This document shows positions 1-6,009 of a stretch of DNA of 6,009 nucleotides, piece by piece. Origin of the DNA: Bacillota bacterium (GTDB lineage Bacteria > Bacillota > UBA4882 > UBA8346); contig JAEYPR010000035.1 in the NCBI GenBank assembly GCA_023410535.1, forward strand, positions 1 through 6,009, in the 5' to 3' direction. The notes beneath the pieces are model-generated. The model ran no database searches. It was not told the DNA's origin and worked only from the letters and a program-made list of their open reading frames with translations. A program made the position numbers and the translations under genes. How positions within the stretch are numbered: the stretch's first letter is position 1; each line of letters opens with the position of its first letter.

Positions 1-3000
1 GCTACAACTTATGAGCTTAAGTGGAATGAAAGCAATCAGAGATTTGAGTACACATTTACTGACAAAAACGGAGTACTTGGAAACTTTGATTTTTCCATTG
101 ATGGGTTCAGCGTATCAAAGAGTGGTAATTCCATGACAGTTTACACCAAGTCAGTAAATACCACAGCTACACTTGGCTCATTCAAGTCAACTATCGGAGC
201 AGTTGATACTACTTCAAGCTGTGTATTCTGGCTTACAGGAAACTCCGGAGATCAGGAATTTGTTTCAGAACAGCCATCCGCTGATCCAATTTCTGCCTAT
301 ATCAAGGTAAAGACGGAAAATATCGGTTATGGTGAAATCACGAAAACAGACAAATCAAGTGGTGTTCATCTGAAAGGTGCTGTATATGGAATCTATTCAG
401 ACAGTAACTGCAAAAAACTTGTAGATACCATGACAACCGATAAGAACGGATATGCCAAGTCAAAGGCTCTTACAGCAGGAACTTATTATGTGCAGGAGAT
501 TACAGCTCCAGCCGGATATGTAAGAAGTGACAAGATTCATACTCTTACTGTAAAGGCGGGTAAGACAACAGGCATTTCACTTACTGATGTGGAACAGCTT
601 GGCTCTCTCACAATCTACAAAGAGGGCGAAGTCCTTGTTGGATGGAATGGCAGTAACTTCACTTATGAGACAAGAAAACTTCCGGGAGCCACATTTAAGG
701 TAACTGCCGGAGCAGACATCTATAAGGCAGACGGAACAAAGGTTTATAACAAAGGTGATGTGATTGCTGAGAATCTTGTATCCGGAAGTGACGGTCAGGC
801 AGTGTTATCAGACCTTCATCTTGGAACTTATGTGGTTACAGAGACAAAGAGCATTGACGGATATACCATTAACACCACTCCACAGACTGTTAAGATTGAG
901 TACAAGGACCAGAATGTAACGGTTCAGGCAGAATCAACGACAATCAAAAACAGCAGACAGAAGGCGGAAGTATCCGTTGTGAAAAAGGATTCTGATACAG
1001 ATAATCCATTAACCGGGGGACAGTATACTCTTTATGCCGGAAATGACATTAAGAATTACGATGGTAAAGCTATTGTAACAAAGGGAGCTGCACTTCAGAC
1101 CGTAACAACCGGGGCTGACGGAAAGGCAACTTACACCGTAGACCTTCCAATCAGCAATAGCTTCTATATCGCAGAGACTAAAGCACCTGTAAATTATGTC
1201 CGTAACAGCGATGATGTTTACAGTTTCAATTTCAATGTAATGTCTCAGGATAAGGCAAAGGCAACCTTTGTCCACACATTCAAGAATGACAGAACTACTG
1301 CAAAGATTCAGATTTTCAAGGTTGATAAGGAAACCGGAAAAGCAGTTCCACAGGGCGATGCAAAGCTTGAAGGAGCAGTATATGGTTTATATGCCCGTGA
1401 GAACATTGTTCATCCGGACGGGAAAACAGGAGTAATCTTTAAGGCAGGAGACCTTGTTGCAACTCTTACAACAGATGCAAAGGGTGCCTGCTCCATTGAT
1501 AACCTTTATCTTGGAAAATACTATGTGAAGGAAATTACGCCGTCCGAAGGATACCTTCTGGATGAGGAAGAGCATGATGTTGTATGCGATTATGAAGGAG
1601 ATTTGATACCACAGGTTCTTAGAAGCACAACTTCCAAGGAACAGGTAATTAAGCAGCCATTCCAGCTGATCAAAGTATCAGACAATGGGGATGATACAGA
1701 AGCGCCTCTTCTTGCAGGAGCAGGCTTTACAGCTTACCTGAAATCATCATTGAAGGTTAAGGCTGACGGCACTTATGATTATGAAAGTGCAACACCTGTT
1801 GTTATCGGTGAGAATGGAGCAAAGTCCATTTACACAGACGAAAAGGGTCATGCAGTATCCATTGCAATTCCTTATGGAACTTATGTGGTACTTGAAACAG
1901 AAACACCTCACAACATGGAAACAATCAAACCTTTTGAGGTAAAGATTGTGGAAAACAATCCAACAGAGCCTCAGACATGGAGAGTTTTCATTGACCGTGA
2001 GTTTACAGCAAAACTTCGTGTGGTAAAGAAAGATGCTGATACAAAGCAGACAGTTCTTATTCCAAACACAGAGTTTAAGATTTTTAATCTTGATACTGGA
2101 AAGTATGTAACCATGATTACAACTTATCCTTCCAAAGTGACACACACTTCATTCTTTACGGATGAGGACGGGGATTTGATTTTACCGGAAGCATTAAAGC
2201 TTGGTAATTACAGAATTGAGGAGATTGCTGCTCCATATGGTTATGTGGTAAATGAGACCTATGTAAAAGTGGCAGTAGATACTGACACAGCTTATGAAAT
2301 TGACACTGAAACTTATGAAGCAATCATTACAGTGGATTACGAAGATGCACCTGTTGTGGGTGAACTTACCGTAGAGAAGAAGGGAGAAGTTCTTGACTCT
2401 TATAAGGGTGGTCTTTTCGCAGACTCCGATGAAAAATCATTTGTGTATCGAGTAGGAAGCCTTGCAGGTGCCAAGTATGAGGTCTATGCAGCTGAGGATA
2501 TCTTTACAGCTGATATGCAGAAAGACGCTGATGGCAACAGAACAAAGTATTATTCTGAGGGCGAGCTTGTGGCAACACTTGTTACCGGAGATGATGGAAA
2601 AGCAGTTCTTAAGAATCTTCCATTAGGAAAATACAAGGTTGTGGAAGTAGAAGCTCCTTGCGGATATGTTCTGAATCAGGATGCACAGTATGTAACATTT
2701 GCTTATGTGGATGACCATACACCGGTTATTTATGAAACAGCAACATTTACAAATGACAGACAGAAGTTATCTTTATCTGTAGAAAAGAAAGATTCCGAGA
2801 CAGATGAACCAATAGGCGGTGCTGTATTTGGTCTTTACGCAGACGAAGATATCAGGAATGTTGATGGAAAAGTTATCATAGAAGCAGGTACTTTACTTGA
2901 GACAGCAGTTTCAGATGAGAATGGTATCGTAAGCTTCACAAAGGATTATCCATTTGCCAAGTATTATGCAAAAGAAATGGAAACACCTGCCGGATATGTG

Positions 3001-3282
3001 ACAAACGAGGAAGTAATCGCCTTTGATGCACAGTATCAGGGACAGGATATCAAGGTTGCTAAGTACAGCAGCTTATTCCTTAATACTCCAACTACTTTTG
3101 AATTCGCCAAGGAGGATATCACAAGCGGTGCAGAGCTTTCAGGAGCAACTCTTTGTGTAATTGATAAGGATGGAAATATCATTGAGACATGGACTTCCGT
3201 CAGCGGAGAGAAACATGTAATCAAGAAACTGGTAGTAGGTGAGACTTATACTCTTCGTGAGGAATTTGCACCATACGGATAA
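1..3282 (+). CDS. Large Cna-B repeat surface adhesin (SpaA/pilin-like), N-terminal part, 5' truncated by window and ended by a premature TAA
   Basis: The frame is open from base 1. The first ATG at 133 is internal, because the codons before it already encode matching beta-rich protein, so the true start and signal peptide lie upstream. Counting codons from base 1, residues 1-110 are the end of a non-repeat head domain. Cna-B-like domains then begin near residues 111, 201, 322, 434, 550, 670, 787, 923 and 1032. Each has a first-strand Lys (KTD, KKD, KKGE), an E-box such as YYVQEITAPAGY, and usually a closing Asn or Asp (TNDRQK, LNTPT). By family knowledge these residues form Lys-Asn/Asp isopeptide bonds that stiffen stalks of Gram-positive adhesins and pilins. 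Translation stops at 3280 inside domain 9, just after the E-box Glu and before the closing strand. The same frame continues to an LPQTG anchor at 4675, so this is probably the front part of a disrupted gene. The ligand is unknown. The fold assignment is firm; the adhesin role is inferred. Confidence 0.88.
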   Translation, partial: ATTYELKWNESNQRFEYTFTDKNGVLGNFDFSIDGFSVSKSGNSMTVYTKSVNTTATLGSFKSTIGAVDTTSSCVFWLTGNSGDQEFVSEQPSADPISAYIKVKTENIGYGEITKTDKSSGVHLKGAVYGIYSDSNCKKLVDTMTTDKNGYAKSKALTAGTYYVQEITAPAGYVRSDKIHTLTVKAGKTTGISLTDVEQLGSLTIYKEGEVLVGWNGSNFTYETRKLPGATFKVTAGADIYKADGTKVYNKGDVIAENLVSGSDGQAVLSDLHLGTYVVTETKSIDGYTINTTPQTVKIEYKDQNVTVQAESTTIKNSRQKAEVSVVKKDSDTDNPLTGGQYTLYAGNDIKNYDGKAIVTKGAALQTVTTGADGKATYTVDLPISNSFYIAETKAPVNYVRNSDDVYSFNFNVMSQDKAKATFVHTFKNDRTTAKIQIFKVDKETGKAVPQGDAKLEGAVYGLYARENIVHPDGKTGVIFKAGDLVATLTTDAKGACSIDNLYLGKYYVKEITPSEGYLLDEEEHDVVCDYEGDLIPQVLRSTTSKEQVIKQPFQLIKVSDNGDDTEAPLLAGAGFTAYLKSSLKVKADGTYDYESATPVVIGENGAKSIYTDEKGHAVSIAIPYGTYVVLETETPHNMETIKPFEVKIVENNPTEPQTWRVFIDREFTAKLRVVKKDADTKQTVLIPNTEFKIFNLDTGKYVTMITTYPSKVTHTSFFTDEDGDLILPEALKLGNYRIEEIAAPYGYVVNETYVKVAVDTDTAYEIDTETYEAIITVDYEDAPVVGELTVEKKGEVLDSYKGGLFADSDEKSFVYRVGSLAGAKYEVYAAEDIFTADMQKDADGNRTKYYSEGELVATLVTGDDGKAVLKNLPLGKYKVVEVEAPCGYVLNQDAQYVTFAYVDDHTPVIYETATFTNDRQKLSLSVEKKDSETDEPIGGAVFGLYADEDIRNVDGKVIIEAGTLLETAVSDENGIVSFTKDYPFAKYYAKEMETPAGYVTNEEVIAFDAQYQGQDIKVAKYSSLFLNTPTTFEFAKEDITSGAELSGATLCVIDKDGNIIETWTSVSGEKHVIKKLVVGETYTLREEFAPYG

Positions 3283-3363
3283 CTTAGGGCAACAGATATT
3301 CAGTTTACTGTTGAGGACACAGAAAACATCCAGTCCGTTGTAATGAAGGATGAAGTGCCTACA
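2359..3363 (+). repeat. Three-domain Cna-B super-repeat, copy 1 (domains 7-8-9)
   Basis: This 335-codon unit is a long domain opening GELTVEKKGEVL, a medium domain opening LSLSVEKKDSETDEP, and a short domain opening TFEFAKEDITSGAE. The same order and the same types recur immediately downstream. Shared landmarks are the NDRQK/NERQK junction between the first two domains, the KKDSETD/KTDSETK strand, the LNTP/ENTP junction and the MKDE end. DNA identity is patchy, with an 18-base exact match at 3247-3264 and 4228-4245, so the duplication is not recent. Confidence 0.82.
3280..3282 (+). other. In-frame TAA interrupting the adhesin gene
   Basis: The codons around it read GCA CCA TAC GGA TAA CTT AGG. 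The matching place in domain 12 (4252-4266) reads GCT CCT TAT GGA TAT AAG, so TAA stands where the conserved Tyr of APYGY is expected. One base change from TAT or TAC explains it. No reading-frame shift is involved, and the next 504 codons are open and domain-like. The sequence alone cannot separate a true mutation from a base-call error or a recoded stop. Confidence 0.9.
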
Positions 3364-4797
3364 GGTTCTATCATCATCAACAAGGATGGTGAATTTGTAA
3401 CAGACAAGACTCTTATCAAGGGTCACTGGTACGATTTCATTTTCAATTACTTCAAGAAATCCCTTGCCGGAGTAACCTTTGAGGTATATGCGGCAGAAGA
3501 TATTTTAAGCCCTGACGGACTTGACACGGTTTATTATGAAAAAGATGAATTAGTGGCAACCATAGTTACCGATGACAATGGTATTGCAAGTATAGAGGAA
3601 TTGCCACTTGGCAAGTATTATCTTGTGGAAACAGAAACCATTGAAGGATTTGTTTTAGACAGTACACCTATCGAAGCAGACCTTTCTTATGTGGATCAGG
3701 ATACAGAGGTGGTATATGCCGGAATGGATGTAACCAATGAAAGACAGAAGGTTAAGATTACAGTTGTTAAAACTGATTCAGAGACCAAGAAGCATTTAGA
3801 GGGTGCTGTCTTTGGTCTTTTTGCAAAAGAGGACATCGTAAATTCTGAGGGTACAGTCATTGTGGCAGCTGATGAAAGAATCGAGAAAGCAGTCACAGGT
3901 GCAGATGGAACAGTAACTTTTGTTTCGGACCTTCCACTTGGACAGTATTATGTGAAGGAAATCGAGGCTCCAAAGGGATATGTGAAGTCTGATGAGGTAT
4001 TTGATGTGGATGCTTCTTACCAGGGCGAAGACGTAGCTGTCATCGAGTTTACAGCTGAGTTTGAAAACACACCTATCAAGGTAGAATTTTCAAAGACTGA
4101 TATCACTGGTGAGAAGGAAATTGCAGGTGCCGAGTTATCAGTAATTGATTCAGAAGGAAATGTAGTGGAAAGCTGGACCTCTGAGGATGGAAAGACTCAT
4201 ATGATAGAGAGACTTCCGGTTGGAAAATATACTCTTCGTGAGGAAACAGCTCCTTATGGATATAAGATTGCCAAAGATGTAGAGTTTGAAGTAACTGAGA
4301 CAGCTGAAATCCAGAAGGTATCCATGAAGGATGAATATGCTGTGGGCAAGATTATTATTGAAAAGACAGATGAAGTGACAAAGAAGCCTATTGCAGGAGT
4401 AGAATTTGAAATCCGTGATAAGGATGGAAAGGTCATTGAAACTGTTATAACTGACAAAGATGGTCATGCAGAATCAAAGGAACTTACAATCTGTATCTAC
4501 AACGAGGACGGCTCTTTCAAGGAGGACATCCATTACTATGTTGTAGAGACAAAGGCAGCGGAAGGATATATTCTTGATGAAACTGTACACGATGTTGTTT
4601 TACAGTATGATGACAATGCACCTGAGTGTGTAGAGTATACTTTATCACTCACAAACAAACCGACAGAACCAAAGCTTCCACAGACAGGAGATAACTTCAA
4701 TCCTTGGCTTTACGCCGGATTAGGTCTTGGTGCTCTTGCACTTGGTCTTTTTGCAGCATTCTGGAAAAAGAAAGAAGATGGAGCAGAGGAAGCGTAA
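3343..4797 (+). CDS. C-terminal part of the same Cna-B surface protein, with LPQTG sorting signal; probably a fragment of a disrupted gene
   Basis: This is in the same frame as the preceding part, and homology to it begins right after the TAA (from 3283), before the first ATG at 3343. The 484 residues from that ATG hold four Cna-B-like domains starting near residues 8, 137, 246 and 335. Their E-boxes read YYLVETETIEGF, YYVKEIEAPKGY, YTLREETAPYGY and YYVVETKAAEGY. Closing residues are Asn in three (TNERQK, ENTPI, LTNKP) and Asp in the third (MKDE). LPQTG at residue 445 is followed by a hydrophobic helix (LYAGLGLGALALGLFAAFW) and a KKK-containing tail, the standard sortase class A/B-like wall-sorting signal. 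There is no signal peptide, and the only purine-rich run upstream (GAGGAC, 3313-3318) is about 24 bases from the ATG, too far for normal initiation. Independent expression is therefore doubtful. It is best read as the back end of the upstream gene, made only if the stop is suppressed, reverted or an error. Confidence 0.82.
   Translation: MKDEVPTGSIIINKDGEFVTDKTLIKGHWYDFIFNYFKKSLAGVTFEVYAAEDILSPDGLDTVYYEKDELVATIVTDDNGIASIEELPLGKYYLVETETIEGFVLDSTPIEADLSYVDQDTEVVYAGMDVTNERQKVKITVVKTDSETKKHLEGAVFGLFAKEDIVNSEGTVIVAADERIEKAVTGADGTVTFVSDLPLGQYYVKEIEAPKGYVKSDEVFDVDASYQGEDVAVIEFTAEFENTPIKVEFSKTDITGEKEIAGAELSVIDSEGNVVESWTSEDGKTHMIERLPVGKYTLREETAPYGYKIAKDVEFEVTETAEIQKVSMKDEYAVGKIIIEKTDEVTKKPIAGVEFEIRDKDGKVIETVITDKDGHAESKELTICIYNEDGSFKEDIHYYVVETKAAEGYILDETVHDVVLQYDDNAPECVEYTLSLTNKPTEPKLPQTGDNFNPWLYAGLGLGALALGLFAAFWKKKEDGAEEA
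3364..4344 (+). repeat. Three-domain Cna-B super-repeat, copy 2 (domains 10-11-12)
   Basis: This 327-codon unit repeats the long-medium-short order of the preceding unit, opening GSIIINKDGEF, then VKITVVKTDSETKKH, then KVEFSKTDITGEKE. It supplies the intact version of the position that is TAA in copy 1, namely TAT at 4261-4263. Domains 2-3 (601-1299) look like an older, more diverged pair of the same long-medium type, joined by NSRQK, but without the short third domain. Confidence 0.82.
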
Positions 4798-4821
4798 AAC
4801 CAAATAGTAACAATTAATCCG

Positions 4822-4866
4822 GCGGGGAATGTAAGCTAATGACTTATGTTCCACGCTATTTTTATT
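4822..4866 (+). terminator. Probable intrinsic terminator after the adhesin gene
   Basis: A stem forms between GGAATGTAAG (4826-4835) and CTTATGTTCC (4843-4852), ten pairs including two G-U wobbles, around a 7-base loop. It is extended below one G/A mismatch by GCG (4822-4824) pairing with CGC (4854-4856). A T-rich run, TATTTTTATT, follows at 4857-4866. It starts 24 bases after the adhesin stop and ends just before the next gene's ribosome binding site. The wobbles and the A-interrupted T run suggest it may leak. Confidence 0.68.
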
Positions 4867-4874
4867 AAGAAAAC

Positions 4875-4880
4875 GGAGGA
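4875..4880 (+). promoter_or_regulatory. Ribosome binding site for the DUF5688-like gene
   Basis: GGAGGA lies 8 bases before the ATG at 4889 and 11 before the ATG at 4892. The spacing favours the first of these two consecutive Met codons as the start. I see no clear -35/-10 pair in 4798-4874. Confidence 0.8.
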
Positions 4881-4888
4881 ATCGTAAT

Positions 4889-5893
4889 ATGATGGAATAC
4901 GAGATTTTTAAAGGAGTAGTAGGAGAAAAATTCAAAGAGTTTTTACCTGAGAAGTATCAGAATGCACAGGTGGAAATCAGACCTGTGGATAAGGTAAACC
5001 GTAAACTTGACGGATTATCAATCAGGGTAAATGAACCGGGTATGAACATCAGTCCGACAATCTATGTCAACCATATGTATGAGGACTATGTTACAACAGA
5101 GAATCTGAATGCAACGCTTGAGAGAGCAGCAGAAGGTTTTATGAAGGCAATGGAACAGAAGGAGAGTATCAATGTAAATGAGCTTACAAATGCTGAATGT
5201 GCAAAGGATAAGATTGTGTTCCAGCTTATCAATACAGAGCAGAACAAAGAAATGCTTGCCAATATGCCCCACAGGGAATTCAAGGATTTGTCGGTTATCT
5301 ACCGTATGGTGGTAAAGATTGACGGGGAAGGAATTGCTTCAACACCTGTCCATAACGGACTTGCAGATACTCTTGGATTTACTGAAGAGCAGCTGTTCAA
5401 ACTTGCCGCAGAGAATACAAAGAGACTTTTACCACCAGTTGTTAAATCAATGAATGATGTGATGAGAGAAATCTTTATGAAGGATGGTATGCCACCTGAG
5501 ATTGCAGATATGATGCTTGGTGAGATGCCACCGGAACAGCAGATGTATGTAATCAGCAATAACAAGGGAATCAACGGAGCTGTCAGTATGCTTTATGAGG
5601 ATGGGCTTCATGATCTTGCTGAAAAGCTTGGTTCAGACCTTTATATCATGCCAAGTTCAATCCATGAGGTTATCGCAGTAAGTACAGATTTGGGCAATCC
5701 GAATGAACTGGCTGCAATGGTGGCTGAAATCAATATGGACCAGGTGACTCTTGATGAGAGACTTTCCAATCAGGTATATCACTATGACAAAGAACTTCGC
5801 AAGGTAACACTTGCAACAGATACTCCGAATAAGCGTCTTGATGGAATTGTTGCGGAAGCACCTATGGTATATGAAGCAGGCAAGACCAGATAG
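4889..5893 (+). CDS. DUF5688-like protein, function unknown
   Basis: This is a complete 334-residue protein beginning MMEYEIFKGVV. It has no signal peptide or membrane segment, is acidic and Met-rich, and should be cytoplasmic. I recognise the pattern of the DUF5688 family from memory: an N-terminal part with KVNRKLDGLSIRVNE and ISPTIYVNHMYEDY (about residues 35-67), a middle part with YRMVVKIDGEGIAS (138-151), and a C-terminal core with MYVISNNKGINGAVSMLYED and LYIMPSSIHEVIAV (219-264). The length fits the family as I know it. No catalytic motif is evident, and the biochemical role is unknown. The family is common in Clostridia, often among the accessory genes of integrative conjugative elements, so the context may be mobile; that is inference. 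It follows the adhesin by 91 bases, across a likely terminator, and its stop overlaps the ribosome binding site of the next gene, suggesting co-expression with that gene. Confidence 0.85.
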   Translation: MMEYEIFKGVVGEKFKEFLPEKYQNAQVEIRPVDKVNRKLDGLSIRVNEPGMNISPTIYVNHMYEDYVTTENLNATLERAAEGFMKAMEQKESINVNELTNAECAKDKIVFQLINTEQNKEMLANMPHREFKDLSVIYRMVVKIDGEGIASTPVHNGLADTLGFTEEQLFKLAAENTKRLLPPVVKSMNDVMREIFMKDGMPPEIADMMLGEMPPEQQMYVISNNKGINGAVSMLYEDGLHDLAEKLGSDLYIMPSSIHEVIAVSTDLGNPNELAAMVAEINMDQVTLDERLSNQVYHYDKELRKVTLATDTPNKRLDGIVAEAPMVYEAGKTR

Positions 5894-5897
5894 GAGG
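5892..5897 (+). promoter_or_regulatory. Ribosome binding site overlapping the upstream stop codon
   Basis: AGGAGG shares its first two bases with the TAG stop of the DUF5688-like gene (5891-5893) and lies 5 bases before the ATG at 5903. The overlap places the two genes in one operon and favours coupled translation. Confidence 0.8.
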
Positions 5898-5902
5898 CTG
5901 CC

Positions 5903-6009
5903 ATGGAAAAAGAGATAACAATGGAGGAGCTTGTGAAAATGGTAAATGAAAGCTCAGGTGAGATTATTATTCATGTGGAGCTGGGAGAGGAGCGTGATTC
6001 TGATGAAGG
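5903..6009 (+). CDS. Hypothetical protein, N-terminal part, cut by window end
   Basis: The frame is open from the ATG to the right edge, giving 35 complete codons. It begins MEKEITMEELVKMVNES and continues with a beta-like stretch GEIIIHVELGEE, then an acidic tail ERDSDE. I do not recognise the family. It is strongly acidic with no signal peptide so far. The near-perfect ribosome binding site and 9-base gap after the DUF5688-like stop support it as a real gene in the same operon. Its full length and role cannot be judged from this part. Confidence 0.72.
   Translation, partial: MEKEITMEELVKMVNESSGEIIIHVELGEERDSDE

Noticed and set aside
133..135. ATG at 133 as the adhesin start
   Set aside because: The frame is open and protein-like back to base 1, there is no ribosome binding site before 133, and no signal peptide follows it.
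1747..2145. 132-codon open frame on the minus strand
   Set aside because: It lies wholly inside the adhesin, is rich in Cys, Phe and Ile as expected for an antisense shadow, and has no family resemblance.
3280..3300. Programmed frameshift or recoding signal at the TAA
   Set aside because: The frame before and after is the same, so no frameshift is needed. I see no slippery run or obvious downstream hairpin. Simple readthrough remains possible but has no positive sequence support.
3139..3426. Minus-strand open frame spanning the premature stop
   Set aside because: It crosses the stop only because the opposite strand is free of stops there. The protein looks like a shadow, and the plus-strand domain homology is continuous across the site.
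601..4674. CRISPR or short DNA repeat array
   Set aside because: The repetition is protein-domain repetition with variable codons and spacing, not short exact repeats with unique spacers.

Overview
The window looks like a piece of a low-to-moderate GC Gram-positive anaerobe, most likely a gut Lachnospiraceae-type Clostridia. Three things point that way: a very long Cna-B repeat surface protein with an LPxTG anchor, strong AGGAGG-type ribosome binding sites, and a DUF5688-type protein, a family I associate with Clostridia and their integrative conjugative elements. The genus cannot be fixed from the sequence, and no transfer or integrase gene lies in the window.

Positions 1-4797 are one continuous reading frame for a cell-wall-anchored adhesin or pilin-like protein. 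It enters from the left edge already open, so its signal peptide and N-terminal head are outside the window. It holds about 13 tandem Cna-B-like beta-sandwich domains, then LPQTG, a membrane helix and a basic tail. The frame is broken once, by a TAA at 3280-3282, where the sister domain 1 kb downstream has TAT (Tyr) in the 'APYGY' motif. Everything after the stop remains open and well conserved. This fits a recent nonsense change, a sequence or assembly error, or, less likely, stop readthrough. As written, the left part would be secreted without an anchor. The right part has the anchor but neither a secretion signal nor a convincing ribosome binding site.

Domains 7-9 and 10-12 form a tandem super-repeat of about 1 kb (2359-3363 and 3364-4344). 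The stop lies in the last domain of the first copy.

Positions 4798-4888 hold a hairpin followed by a T-rich run, probably an intrinsic terminator, and then a strong ribosome binding site. Positions 4889-5893 encode a complete cytoplasmic DUF5688-like protein of unknown function. A small unidentified gene starts at 5903, with its ribosome binding site overlapping the DUF5688 stop codon, and runs off the right edge. The last two genes look like a translationally close operon. The adhesin is probably a separate transcription unit on the same strand. All supported genes are on the + strand.
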